From Gammaproteobacteria bacterium (GTDB lineage: Bacteria > Pseudomonadota > Gammaproteobacteria > UBA1113), in assembly GCA_020051015.1 (NCBI GenBank), contig JAGVJQ010000131.1:1-32883 (forward strand): a DNA stretch of 32,883 bases, written 5' to 3'. Below are positions 24,886 to 32,883 of the stretch, piece by piece (within the stretch, counting starts at the first letter, position 1; every line of letters starts with the position of its first letter). The position numbers were made by a program, and so were the translations under genes. Below the pieces are notes generated by a model. It was not told where the DNA came from, did no database searches, and saw nothing but the letters and a program-made list of their open reading frames with translations.

Positions 24886-25626
24886 TTAATCCAACAACCC
24901 TTCAGCAATTTCAGCATTAGAATATACATCTTGTACATCATCTAATTCTTCAAGCATATCTAATAATCGCGTTACTTTTTCTGCTATTTCTTTATCATCA
25001 ATCACAACATCGGTACTTGCCAGCATAGTTAATTCAGCATGATCCGCTTTTAAGCCTGCTTTTTCCATAGCTGACATAACTTCATGATAGTTTTCTACAC
25101 TAGTGAGTACAGTAACAGAGGTATCATCTTCAGTAATGACATCTTCAGCTCCCGCTTCTAAAGCCGCTTCCATAATGCGATCTTCATCTGCACCTGGTGC
25201 ATAAGATAAAACACCTTGTTTCTTAAACAAATATGAAACAGAACCATCAGTACCTAAATTACCACCACATTTAGTAAATGCGTGGCGAACTTGTGATACA
25301 GTACGATTTCGATTATCAGTCATGCATATCACAATCACCGCAACACCAGATGCACCATATCCTTCATACATGATCTCTTCAAGATCTGCACCTTCACTTG
25401 CTCCAATTCCTCGTTGAATGGCGCGCTGAACGGTATCTTTCGTCATGTTTTCATTTAGCGCATCATCAATGGCTTTACGCAAGCGCGGATTGCTACCTGG
25501 TTCTCCCCCACCGGTTCTTGCAGCAACCGTGATTTCTCGAATTAATTTTGTAAAAATTTTACCTTTTTTAGCATCTACCACAGCTTTGTGGCGTTTGATG
25601 TTTGCCCATTTACTATGTCCGGCCAT
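24886..25626 (-). CDS. yebC: YebC/PmpR family transcriptional regulator / translation factor
   Basis: 246 residues. The family N-terminus [22 protein letters not shown] is complete, followed by [30 protein letters not shown] and the C-terminal acidic [15 protein letters not shown]. Members are described as DNA-binding regulators and, more recently, as factors easing translation of proline stretches. The ATG at 25626 is preceded by GGAG (9-nt spacing). It sits in the conserved aspS-yebC-ruvC order, with repeats in both flanking gaps. Confidence 0.95.
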   Translation of the reverse strand: MAGHSKWANIKRHKAVVDAKKGKIFTKLIREITVAARTGGGEPGSNPRLRKAIDDALNENMTKDTVQRAIQRGIGASEGADLEEIMYEGYGASGVAVIVICMTDNRNRTVSQVRHAFTKCGGNLGTDGSVSYLFKKQGVLSYAPGADEDRIMEAALEAGAEDVITEDDTSVTVLTSVENYHEVMSAMEKAGLKADHAELTMLASTDVVIDDKEIAEKVTRLLDMLEELDDVQDVYSNAEIAEGLLD

Positions 25627-25687
25627 TTGCTTTTTCTCCTGCACATCGCAGCGTCATTCCAAGATTGTTCCGTCAATAACGTCCATT

Positions 25688-25777
25688 CCCGGATTACGCG
25701 CGCTATAAAATTTTCTCAATACATTTGGTATCTCATCGCACCAGATTTTACCTCATTATTTAACGCGCAAATCCGGG
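25688..25777. repeat. Inverted repeat between aspS and yebC, CCCGGATTACGCG family
   Basis: CCCGGATTACGCGC (25688-25701) and CGCGCAAATCCGGG (25764-25777) pair at about 12 of 14 positions across a 62-nt AT-rich centre. The outer flank GGGCTACATT matches the right-hand copies at 27758 and 27789. Confidence 0.78.
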
Positions 25778-25791
25778 CTACATTAAAACAT

Positions 25792-27564
25792 TTAAATTTT
25801 TTCAATTTTCGTTACGTTTATGCTCAATTCTTTCAGTTGCTTTGGATCAACCGCCGTTGGCGCGGATGTCATTAAACAACTAGCTGATTGTGTTTTTGGA
25901 AACGCAATCACATCACGAATAGATGCCGAGTCTGTCATCAACATCGCCACGCGATCTAAACCAAGAGCTATACCACCATGTGGTGGACAACCATATTTTA
26001 ACGCTTCTAAGAAGAAACCAAATTTATTTTGTGCTTCTTCTTCACCAATACCTAACAATTCAAATACTGCCGTTTGTAATGGCTGTGAATGAATACGAAT
26101 CGAACCACCACCTAATTCAAAGCCATTTAACACAACGTCATAAGCACGTGAAATTGCTGCACCAGGATCGGCTTTCAAAGCTTCTGGATCCAAGTTTTTA
26201 GGTGAGGTAAAGGGATGGTGTAATGGTTGCCAATGGCCATCATCACCTTCCTCAAACATGGGGAAATCCGTTACCCATAATGGCGCCCATTTACATTGCA
26301 ACATATTCAGGTCATGGCCGATCTTGATGCGTAAAGCACCCATTGATTCATTCACCACTTTAGCAGTTCCTGCACCAAAGAAAATCACATCGCCAGTTTG
26401 CGCATTTGTTCGCTGTAAAATTGATTCTAATACGTCTGCACTAAAGAATTTAACAATCGGTGATTGTAAACCCTCAACACCCGCATTGCGATCATTTACT
26501 TTGATATAGGCCAAGCCTTTCGCACCATAAATACCAACAAAATTGCTATAATCATCGATCATTTTACGTGTTAATGCTTGAGCACCACCTGGCACGCGCA
26601 ACGCTGCCACACGGCCCTTGGGATCATTTGCTGCAGCAGCAAAAACATTAAAATCAACTTGTTTCACTAAATCAGCGATATCAACTAATTCCAAGGGAAT
26701 ACGTAAATCTGGTTTATCGCTAGCATAGCGACGCATCGCTTCTGCATAAGTCATCTGTGGGAATGCTGGCAAATCAACATTTAACAATGTTTTAAATAAC
26801 TGTCGCAACATGGTTTCCGTCTTTTCTTGAATGAATTCTTCATCAATAAAAGATGCTTCCACATCAAGCTGAGTAAATTCAGGTTGACGATCGATACGTA
26901 AATCTTCATCACGGAAGCAACGAACAATTTGATAATAACGGTCAAAACCTGCCACCATTAAAATTTGTTTAAATAATTGTGGTGATTGTGGCAACGCAAA
27001 AAATTTACCTGGGTGGGTTCGACTTGGTACCAAATAGTCACGCGCCCCTTCAGGGGTTGCTTTCATTAATACCGGCGTTTCAACTTCCATGAAATTACTT
27101 TCAGCAAGATAATTGCGAATTAAGTTATTTAATTTCGCGCGGAATTGAAACTTTTTCAGCATATCTGGCCGACGAAGATGTAAATAACGGTACTTTAATA
27201 GCGTTTCTTCACCAACATTCATATCATCAATTGGAAATGGTGGAACGTCAGATGTATTATGCAACACCAAATCAGTAACTAGTACTTCGATTTTACCCGT
27301 TGTCATATTAGGATTAACCATCCCTTCGGGACGTGCTCGCACCTTACCTTTTACTTCGATAACATATTCACTTCTGAGTTTTTCAGCGTGATTAAAAACA
27401 TCTGCGTTTTCAGGCTCAAACACGACTTGCACGATACCTTCTTTATCGCGTAAATCAATAAATATTACGCCACCATGATCGCGACGACGATGCACCCAAC
27501 CTTGTAAAACGACTTCTTGATTCAATGCTGCTTCTGTTACCTGTCCACAATAATGTGTATTCAT
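25792..27564 (-). CDS. aspS: Aspartyl-tRNA synthetase, probably non-discriminating
   Basis: 590 residues, the normal bacterial type: N-terminal anticodon-binding OB fold ([19 protein letters not shown]), class II catalytic domain with PQSPQLFKQ and [18 protein letters not shown], a GAD insertion, and the C-terminal [13 protein letters not shown]. The OB loop carries His30 (RRRDHGG) where E. coli has Leu, plus a Gly in RPEG. These resemble the His/Gly pair reported for the non-discriminating P. aeruginosa enzyme, so it may also charge tRNA-Asn, to be amidated by GatCAB. The Shine-Dalgarno GAGG is rather distant. Confidence 0.96.
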   Translation of the reverse strand: MNTHYCGQVTEAALNQEVVLQGWVHRRRDHGGVIFIDLRDKEGIVQVVFEPENADVFNHAEKLRSEYVIEVKGKVRARPEGMVNPNMTTGKIEVLVTDLVLHNTSDVPPFPIDDMNVGEETLLKYRYLHLRRPDMLKKFQFRAKLNNLIRNYLAESNFMEVETPVLMKATPEGARDYLVPSRTHPGKFFALPQSPQLFKQILMVAGFDRYYQIVRCFRDEDLRIDRQPEFTQLDVEASFIDEEFIQEKTETMLRQLFKTLLNVDLPAFPQMTYAEAMRRYASDKPDLRIPLELVDIADLVKQVDFNVFAAAANDPKGRVAALRVPGGAQALTRKMIDDYSNFVGIYGAKGLAYIKVNDRNAGVEGLQSPIVKFFSADVLESILQRTNAQTGDVIFFGAGTAKVVNESMGALRIKIGHDLNMLQCKWAPLWVTDFPMFEEGDDGHWQPLHHPFTSPKNLDPEALKADPGAAISRAYDVVLNGFELGGGSIRIHSQPLQTAVFELLGIGEEEAQNKFGFFLEALKYGCPPHGGIALGLDRVAMLMTDSASIRDVIAFPKTQSASCLMTSAPTAVDPKQLKELSINVTKIEKI

Positions 27565-27597
27565 ATTATGTTATTGTTCCTCTCATTCTCATGTCAT

Positions 27598-27828
27598 TTT
27601 CGTGCTAACGGGAAATATTCCCCGGATTACGCGCTTTAAACCTTATTACTTTCGTGCTAACGGGAAATATTCCCCGGATTACGCGCTTTATCATTTTTCC
27701 AAATTTATCGAAAAATATGCTCTACTCTTTTTTGCATTCCCGTGATGCGCTAATCCGGGCTACATTTTATTTCATATGCACTAATCCGGGCTACATTTTA
27801 TTTGATACGCACTAATCCAAGCTACTTA
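27598..27828. repeat. Array of duplicated palindrome arms in the gap before aspS
   Basis: A perfect 41-nt direct repeat (27598-27638 and 27650-27690, offset 52) contains the left arm CCCCGGATTACGCGC. Downstream are three right-arm copies, GCGCTAATCCGGGCTACATT (from 27747), GCACTAATCCGGGCTACATT (from 27778) and a worn one, GCACTAATCCAAGCTACTT (from 27809). The result is two left arms and three right arms of one inverted repeat. It lies between the GST-like gene and aspS. Confidence 0.88.
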
Positions 27829-28527
27829 TTAAATCTGATCCATGCGTTCCATAAAAGCCATCAAATTATTACATTCAGTGATAATTGAATATCCCGGCGT
27901 GAATTTACCGTGAGTTATTTGCTTTAATTGTGCATAAACAGCAATATCCGCGGCAGTTAAATGTGAACCCACAAAATATGAACGTCCACTTAGACGTTGA
28001 TCCAATGCATGGCATAAATCTTTAAAATTCATATCGCGATCACGTTCAGACAAACAACCCAAGCCTTGTGCTTTTAAGCGACTAAGTGCTGTTTTACGCA
28101 TAATCTTTGGGATTAAACCACGCCATGGCCACTTTAATTTTCCAAAAGCTTCTTGACTGAATGCCATAAAATTATTTTGATTGTTAAATCGCAATCCAAC
28201 CATATACCAAAACAAAGATTCATCCGCCCAATCTTCCAATAAAACGACATCTGCTTTCAATGCGGGATCAGTTGGATATAACGCTGGTTTTTCACTCGGC
28301 AATATATCAATTGCTTTCATTATATTAGTTGAATCGAGTACGGGATTATTATCTATCATCGCTGCAGGCAGCTTACCTGTTGTGACCCAAGTAGGTACGC
28401 GACGCACATACTCAACATCAAATGGTAACCCTTTGGCCTTAGCCGCAATAATTGGTTTTAATGAGAATGGCGACATGCTGGCCAAACCTTCAACCCCTGG
28501 CCAACTATAAATGATGATCTTTGCCAT
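27829..28527 (-). CDS. Glutathione S-transferase family protein
   Basis: 232 residues. An N-terminal thioredoxin-like domain (MAKIIIYSWPGV...SPFSLKPIIAAKAKGLPFDVEYV) with PVLDSTNIMKAID at the place of the glutathione gamma-Glu site (LDSTNI), then a helical C-terminal domain ending with YFVGSHLTAADIAVYAQL, the GST N-capping region. The activity is unknown; it could be a conjugating enzyme or a non-enzymatic member. AGGGAGAG precedes the ATG. It lies between the FmdB-type gene and aspS, which in other gammaproteobacteria are often closer. Confidence 0.85.
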   Translation of the reverse strand: MAKIIIYSWPGVEGLASMSPFSLKPIIAAKAKGLPFDVEYVRRVPTWVTTGKLPAAMIDNNPVLDSTNIMKAIDILPSEKPALYPTDPALKADVVLLEDWADESLFWYMVGLRFNNQNNFMAFSQEAFGKLKWPWRGLIPKIMRKTALSRLKAQGLGCLSERDRDMNFKDLCHALDQRLSGRSYFVGSHLTAADIAVYAQLKQITHGKFTPGYSIITECNNLMAFMERMDQI

Positions 28528-28545
28528 GAAACTCTCTCCCTATTC

Positions 28546-28827
28546 TTAACTAGTACAAGTACCACTCGTTCCGGTACCGCATGCAGCTTGACCACAGCCA
28601 CTGGTTTTATTTTCGCTGGTCGTTGCGCTACTTGTGGGCGACTTATTCTTAAAATCGGTGACATACCAGCCATTACCTTTTAAATCAAAGCCTGCTGGCA
28701 TGGAGATTAATTTGTTAAATGTTTGTTTGCCACATTTGGGGCAATTAACTAAAGGTTCATCGGACATTTTTTGCAAAATATCTTCTTGATGACCACAGAC
28801 ATGACATTTATATTCATAAATTGGCAT
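28546..28827 (-). CDS. FmdB family zinc-ribbon protein
   Basis: 93 residues. MPIYEYKCHVCGHQED is the FmdB/CxxC_CxxC signature; cysteine pairs at Cys8/Cys11 and Cys29/Cys32 make one zinc ribbon, followed by FNKLISMPAGFDLKGNGWYVTDF. The tail is Ser/Thr-rich with a Cys-rich end (SGCGQAACGTGTSGTC). Putative regulatory protein of unknown function. The ATG at 28827 has GGAGA 7 nt upstream and gives the family N-terminus; the frame beyond it is not supported. Its position upstream of aspS is conserved in gammaproteobacteria. Confidence 0.9.
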   Translation of the reverse strand: MPIYEYKCHVCGHQEDILQKMSDEPLVNCPKCGKQTFNKLISMPAGFDLKGNGWYVTDFKNKSPTSSATTSENKTSGCGQAACGTGTSGTCTS

Positions 28828-28919
28828 GACAATTTCTCCGATACATTCAAAACTGGACATATAGTATACCAAGCTTCTTGGGTAGTTTGTAGCGCTAATT
28901 AGATGTATATCTACCGATC

Positions 28920-28954
28920 TTTTGTATTGGTGTATGCAATACACTCATACAAAA
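28920..28954. repeat. Palindrome in the fmdB/proS divergent gap
   Basis: TTTTGTATTGGTGTAT and ATACACTCATACAAAA form a 16-bp imperfect stem around GCA. It resembles a degraded version of the terminal repeat at 23380-23412 (both have GTAT-TGCA-ATAC type centres). It lies between two divergent starts, so it could also affect their expression. Confidence 0.6.
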
Positions 28955-29046
28955 CATGGAGATGGATTGTAGAATGCCCTCACTTCCCACTAGCTAAATA
29001 ATTGAAGTAACGATAAAATAATGGTTTTTCCGTTTGAGAGTAAAGA

Positions 29047-30762
29047 ATGAGAACCAGTTGTTACCCTTTAGCTACCTTAAAAGAAACGCCTGCTGATGCA
29101 GAAATTGTCAGTCATCAATTAATGATGCGAGCCGGTTTAATTCGTAAACTTGGTTCTGGCTTATACACTTGGATGCCGACTGGCTTACGTGTTTTAAATA
29201 AAGTTGCCAGGATTGTCCGTGAAGAAATGAACAAAGCTGGAGCGATTGAAATTTTAATGCCCTCTGTGCAACCCGCTGAATTATGGCAAGAAAGTAATCG
29301 TTGGGATGAATATGGTCCTCATTTGTTAAAAATGAAAGATCGCCATGAACGTGATTTTTGTTATGGTCCAACCCATGAAGAAGTCGTCACTGATTTGATG
29401 CGGCGTGAGTTACATAGCTATAAACAACTGCCTTTAAATGTTTATCAAGTTCAAACTAAATTTCGCGATGAAGTTCGACCACGATTTGGGGTAATGCGCG
29501 CACGTGAATTCTTGATGAAAGATGCCTATTCATTTGATCTAGATGAAATTGGTATGCAAAAAGCATACGATAAAATGTTTCAAGCTTATACTAATATTTT
29601 CACTCGTCTTGGCCTCAAATTCAGACCTGTACTTGCTGATACGGGTAGTATCGGTGGTAGTTATTCACATGAGTTCCAAGTATTAGCTGATTCAGGTGAA
29701 GACTTAATAGCCTACTCAGATGATAGTGATTATACAGCTAACATTGAATTAGCCGAAGCACAAGTACCACAAGGTCGTCGCCCTACTCCTGGCAAGGTAA
29801 AAGAGTTGGTTGATACCCCCACTCAAACCAGCATCGCTGATGTTGCTGCTTTCCTTAAGGTTGAGCCGAAACAATGTCTTAAAACCTTAATTGTTGTAGG
29901 TGTTGGTAAAGAATGCCCACTCATAGCATTAGTTTTACGTGGGGATCATGAATTAAATACCGTTAAAGCTGAGAAATTACCTGGCGTTGCAATACCATTG
30001 CAATTAGCGGATGCCGAAACCATCAAAAGACATATAGGTTGTGAACCTGGATTCATTGGGCCATTAAATTTAGATGGCCGTGGCATCCCAGTTATTGCTG
30101 ATCGTGATGCTGCACATATGGCTGATTTTGTTTGTGGTGCCAATGAAAATGGCAAACATTTACGACACGTTAACTGGCAGCGTGATTGTGCGGAACCTAC
30201 TCGAGTTGCCGATATTCGTAACGTAGTAGTTGGTGATATTAGCCCAGATGGGCAAGGCCACTTACAACTAACTCGTGGTATTGAAGTTGGACACATTTTC
30301 CAATTAGGTGATAAATATAGTAAAGCAATGAATGCTACTGTCCTAGGTGAATCAGGACAGCCTGTAACATTACAAATGGGATGCTATGGTATTGGCGTTT
30401 CGCGTATCGTTGGGGCAGCTATTGAACAAAATCATGATGAATATGGCATTATTTGGCCCGATGCAATGGCACCCTTTGATGTTGCGTTAGTTCCTATTAA
30501 CTTACATCGTTCGGATTTAGTTAAAAAAGCAACTGAAGAATTATATGCTGAATTAACTGCCATGGGGCTTGATGTACTCTATGATGATCGCCAAGAACGT
30601 CCAGGTGTGATGTTTGCTGATATGGAATTAATTGGCATTCCACACCGTATTGTCATTGGTGAACGCAGCTTGGCCGAAGGTAAATTTGAATATAAAAACC
30701 GTCATACAGGCGAGACCAAGAATGTAACTAAATCGGAAATTAAAGACTTGTTACAGCAATAA
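29047..30762 (+). CDS. proS: Prolyl-tRNA synthetase
   Basis: 571 residues, the bacterial (ProRS-B) form with editing domain. The N-terminus [25 protein letters not shown] is canonical. Class II motifs include the [16 protein letters not shown] region, [23 protein letters not shown] (motif 2) and [16 protein letters not shown] (motif 3). The INS editing domain occupies about residues 230-400, and the C-terminal anticodon-binding domain ends the protein. It charges tRNA-Pro and hydrolyses mischarged Ala-tRNA. GAG-rich sequence precedes the ATG without an ideal Shine-Dalgarno sequence. Confidence 0.97.
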   Translation: MRTSCYPLATLKETPADAEIVSHQLMMRAGLIRKLGSGLYTWMPTGLRVLNKVARIVREEMNKAGAIEILMPSVQPAELWQESNRWDEYGPHLLKMKDRHERDFCYGPTHEEVVTDLMRRELHSYKQLPLNVYQVQTKFRDEVRPRFGVMRAREFLMKDAYSFDLDEIGMQKAYDKMFQAYTNIFTRLGLKFRPVLADTGSIGGSYSHEFQVLADSGEDLIAYSDDSDYTANIELAEAQVPQGRRPTPGKVKELVDTPTQTSIADVAAFLKVEPKQCLKTLIVVGVGKECPLIALVLRGDHELNTVKAEKLPGVAIPLQLADAETIKRHIGCEPGFIGPLNLDGRGIPVIADRDAAHMADFVCGANENGKHLRHVNWQRDCAEPTRVADIRNVVVGDISPDGQGHLQLTRGIEVGHIFQLGDKYSKAMNATVLGESGQPVTLQMGCYGIGVSRIVGAAIEQNHDEYGIIWPDAMAPFDVALVPINLHRSDLVKKATEELYAELTAMGLDVLYDDRQERPGVMFADMELIGIPHRIVIGERSLAEGKFEYKNRHTGETKNVTKSEIKDLLQQ

Positions 30763-30847
30763 GAAAGCAACATCATATCAAGTTTGAAGGGCGTCTCGAA
30801 CCATGGATGATAAGGAGAGCGGGGGCAGGATGCCCGTCCCTGAAAAA

Positions 30848-30874
30848 TTGATATGGTGGGGTTTCCGCTATAAT
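30848..30874 (+). promoter_or_regulatory. Candidate infA promoter
   Basis: TTGATA (30848-30853) and a perfect TATAAT (30869-30874) upstream of infA; the 15-nt spacing is short. Just before it, 30781-30840 holds a GC-rich stretch with a small hairpin (GGGCA-GGA-TGCCC, 30823-30835) that looks like a dispersed repeat rather than a terminator for proS. Confidence 0.5.
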
Positions 30875-30936
30875 TTGCTATCTGAGCAGAATTAAGGTAA
30901 ATTACGCACCATTCCATACACTTATATGAGGACGTT

Positions 30937-31158
30937 ATGGCCAAAGAAGATCATATTGAAATGCCGGGAGTCGTGATTGAAACCCTGCCAAATACCATGT
31001 TCCGCGTTAAACTGGAAAATGGCCACATTATTACTGCCCATATTTCTGGCAAAATGCGTAAAAATTACATTCGTATTCTGACTGGCGACAAAGTCACCGT
31101 ACAAATGACGCCCTATGATCTAACAAAAGGTCGTATTGTGTTCCGCGATAAAGAATAA
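30937..31158 (+). CDS. infA: Translation initiation factor IF-1
   Basis: 73 residues, an S1-type OB fold of the usual IF-1 length. [39 protein letters not shown] and [11 protein letters not shown] are the conserved segments; the protein binds the 30S A site during initiation. GAGGA (30928-30932) is 4 nt before the ATG. It has its own candidate promoter and a strong terminator, so it is probably monocistronic. Confidence 0.97.
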   Translation: MAKEDHIEMPGVVIETLPNTMFRVKLENGHIITAHISGKMRKNYIRILTGDKVTVQMTPYDLTKGRIVFRDKE

Positions 31159-31163
31159 TCATC

Positions 31164-31186
31164 AAGGGCGTTTATAACGCCCTTTT
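31164..31186 (+). terminator. Intrinsic terminator of infA
   Basis: A perfect 9-bp stem AAGGGCGTT/AACGCCCTT (31164-31172/31176-31184) with loop TAT, followed by T-rich TTGTTCTT. It starts 5 nt after the infA stop. Confidence 0.88.
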
Positions 31187-31243
31187 GTTCTTAATATTCT
31201 CTCAAATACCTATTTTTTTCTTCAGTAAACATTAAGCTTTGCT

Positions 31244-31252
31244 TGTGATAAT
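31244..31252 (+). promoter_or_regulatory. Candidate extended -10 promoter of the kinase gene
   Basis: TGTGATAAT at 31244-31252 fits an extended -10 (TGn plus a GATAAT hexamer) about 35 nt before the kinase start. No good -35 is present at the expected distance. Weak evidence, but infA upstream ends in a terminator, so a promoter must lie in this 94-nt gap or further back by readthrough. Confidence 0.35.
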
Positions 31253-31286
31253 ACGCTTATCTTAGGCAAACAATAATGATAAAACC

Positions 31287-32777
31287 ATGAAGATTTCGTT
31301 TCCTGTTGATGCAGCTGAACAGTTGCGTTTAAATAATTATTGCTATATTCCTAATACCACTAGCGCCATTTATCGTGTTGGGAATAGTGATTATTATTTT
31401 GATATGGAGAAAAACAAACTCGGCGAAGGCGCCTTTGGTAGTGTCTATTTAGCCTATAAATGTGATCTTAACTCACGTTCAATCGACTTAACACATAAAG
31501 TTGCCATCAAAACCATAAGAGCACGATACATTATCAAAGATAGATCGCTTACCGAGACAGTGATTACTTATGGATTAAAACTCCCAGTGCGCTCGGAAAT
31601 TCAAAACGAGATTAACTTTTTACGACAATATGGCGAACAAACTAGCAATTTAGTTGAAGCATTTGAACCAAACCAGACTCCCGCCTTTTTGCAGCAACCA
31701 CATGAAGAAAAATTAAATGAGTTACCCTTCTATTTCTTCGCCATGCCCTATCATGACGGAAAACCTCTAGCTGAATTTACTAACAAACGTGCAATGAAAC
31801 TCAATGAGGCACTATCACTCCAAAATTTTACGCAACGCACGACATTAGCATTACAAGCAGCAATGTATTTAAGCTTATACCACAATAATACACCTCAAAC
31901 TGGTAGCATGATCATACATAAAGATCTTAAACCTGCTAACATCTTGCTGTGTAAACGAGAACGAAATAGTAAAACAGAATATTACTTATGGATTGGTGAT
32001 TATGGCGTTGCTACTGAAATATCAGATCAAATAAAAGATAATGTAGAACTCGGTACTTTTATTTCTTCCGCGCCAGAGTTAATTGACTCTAATCAAGCAT
32101 CAACACGTAGTGATGTTTTTTCATTTGGTATGCTTTGTATATTAATTTACAATGGGGTCAATCCTTATAGCATTCGAGCTCAAGAATATTTAGCTGGCAA
32201 AACCTCTCATCAAGCAAGCTTTGAAGGATTCCTCGAAAATTTAATATTGCCCGGCCCTTTTCACAAATTACTTAAAGTTTTACTCACTGCATTTATCAAG
32301 TCAACATTAATGGAAAATATTGATGAACGTGCAACTACAGATGAATGTTTACTTTTTTTCACTTTATTAAACAAATATAATTCTCTTGCAAAACATGCTA
32401 CAGATAAAAATCCACCTAATTTTACAGAGTATGCAATTATCATAACTAAATTGGTTTTGATCGTTGAAAAGTTATGGGATAAAACGTCAGCAGTACTTCC
32501 GGCACTATATTCAGATGACATAACAACAAGCCATAACAAATGGCGCAATTTTAATTTTGATGAAAATCCAGAATTTTGTGTTGCAGCAGCTGTCATTGCT
32601 ACACGTGACAAAATTACCGATGAACGGCTAACAAACATTTTTGATAAGTTAAAAATTAATGAAAGAAAAAAAGCGATAAACGAGGCAATAGTAGAAAGAA
32701 AAATTAGTTACAATGAAATCAATCATATTCTGACACCAGGAGCTAGTGATCTTTATATAAAATATCTGTCAACTTGA
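31287..32777 (+). CDS. Eukaryotic-type protein kinase (candidate secreted effector)
   Basis: 496 residues. A kinase domain spans about 40-360: glycine loop GEGAFGSV (46-53), VAIK with Lys75, helix-C Glu108, catalytic loop HKDLKPANILL with Asp213 and Asn218, DYG (238-240) in place of DFG, APE (262-264), RSDVFSFG with Asp276, and Arg348. All key catalytic residues are present, so it should be active. The insert between Lys75 and Glu108 and the long helical C-terminal region (about 370-496) are not typical of bacterial PknB proteins. There is no transmembrane or PASTA region, which fits a LegK-like effector better than a housekeeping Hanks kinase; secretion is inference. No clear Shine-Dalgarno sequence precedes the ATG. 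Confidence 0.85.
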   Translation: MKISFPVDAAEQLRLNNYCYIPNTTSAIYRVGNSDYYFDMEKNKLGEGAFGSVYLAYKCDLNSRSIDLTHKVAIKTIRARYIIKDRSLTETVITYGLKLPVRSEIQNEINFLRQYGEQTSNLVEAFEPNQTPAFLQQPHEEKLNELPFYFFAMPYHDGKPLAEFTNKRAMKLNEALSLQNFTQRTTLALQAAMYLSLYHNNTPQTGSMIIHKDLKPANILLCKRERNSKTEYYLWIGDYGVATEISDQIKDNVELGTFISSAPELIDSNQASTRSDVFSFGMLCILIYNGVNPYSIRAQEYLAGKTSHQASFEGFLENLILPGPFHKLLKVLLTAFIKSTLMENIDERATTDECLLFFTLLNKYNSLAKHATDKNPPNFTEYAIIITKLVLIVEKLWDKTSAVLPALYSDDITTSHNKWRNFNFDENPEFCVAAAVIATRDKITDERLTNIFDKLKINERKKAINEAIVERKISYNEINHILTPGASDLYIKYLST

Positions 32778-32791
32778 GTACTCAATTTATG

Positions 32792-32828
32792 TAGGGTGGA
32801 TTAGAGCCGCGAGGCTCGTAATCCACCA
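32792..32828. repeat. Hairpin repeat of the GTAGGGTGGATTA family after the kinase gene
   Basis: GTAGGGTGGATTAGAGCC (32792-32809) pairs with GGCTCGTAATCCACC (32814-32828) with one bulge. It starts 14 nt after the kinase stop and could act as a weak terminator. It belongs with 24218-24254 and 13619-13775. Confidence 0.82.
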
Positions 32829-32858
32829 TCAAAAGATCTTTGCATATGCATAATTTGA

Positions 32859-32883
32859 ATTATCCAGCAGTGGTGGATTACGA
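32859..32883. repeat. Start of a further GTAGGGTGGATTA-family repeat, cut by window edge
   Basis: ATTATCCAGCAGTGGTGGATTACGA matches the lead-in and left arm at 24207 onward, apart from a single base and the end. Together with 32792-32828 it suggests a tandem or nested pair of repeats after the kinase gene. Confidence 0.65.

Noticed and set aside
25820..26509. Several open frames on the plus strand opposite aspS
   Set aside because: They are antisense shadows of a highly conserved synthetase gene, with no Shine-Dalgarno sequence and no recognisable product.
27598..27828. CRISPR array
   Set aside because: Direct repeats are present, but only two copies with an 11-nt spacer, no cas genes, and the units are arms of a palindrome.

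Overview
The window looks like a chromosome segment of a low-GC gammaproteobacterium of the Legionellales (Legionella/Coxiella/Berkiella-like). This is inferred, not proven. The housekeeping genes are gammaproteobacterial in type and order (aroQ-accB-accC-prmA; FmdB zinc ribbon ... aspS-yebC-ruvC-ruvA-ruvB). They sit among genes typical of host-associated Legionellales: an ankyrin-repeat protein with a cysteine-protease-like His/Cys pair and a eukaryotic-type protein kinase.

Layout. 1-3494: polysaccharide operon, with the tail of an unknown gene, a processive GT2 synthase, an HlyD-type periplasmic adaptor and a secreted GH16 hydrolase. 3498-6846: polX (minus) and fumC (plus, with a clear terminator). 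6867-10288: a small orphan gene, then an unknown 456-residue protein overlapping an MFS transporter gene. 10316-11832: a cassette-like unit. A 53-bp hairpin-forming sequence from the 3' end of the ankyrin gene is perfectly duplicated and brackets one AAA ATPase/DUF4143 gene, whose consensus promoter is embedded in a 63-nt perfect palindrome. 11776-13598: ankyrin gene plus a small acidic partner. 13772-17735: pterin-linked genes (PTR1-type pteridine reductase, quinone oxidoreductase, MidA-like methyltransferase, PTPS/QueD-fold protein lacking the usual cysteine). 17839-21123: aroQ-accB-accC-prmA. 21313-28827 (all minus): methyltransferase-like gene, ruvB, ruvA, ruvC, yebC, aspS, GST-like gene and fmdB-like gene. 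29047-32777 (plus): proS, infA and the kinase.

The second theme is repeats. Nearly every intergenic gap in the minus-strand aspS-ruv block holds a different hairpin repeat, and relatives occur elsewhere in the window. At two genes (ruvC and the pteridine reductase) the end of a GTAGGGTGG-type repeat supplies the TAG stop codon. No transposase, integrase, tRNA, rRNA or CRISPR array was seen.

All functional calls come from reading motifs and gene order by eye. No database search was run. Start codons were moved from the longest possible ORF where a Shine-Dalgarno sequence or family N-terminus argued for it, and each move is stated in the entry.
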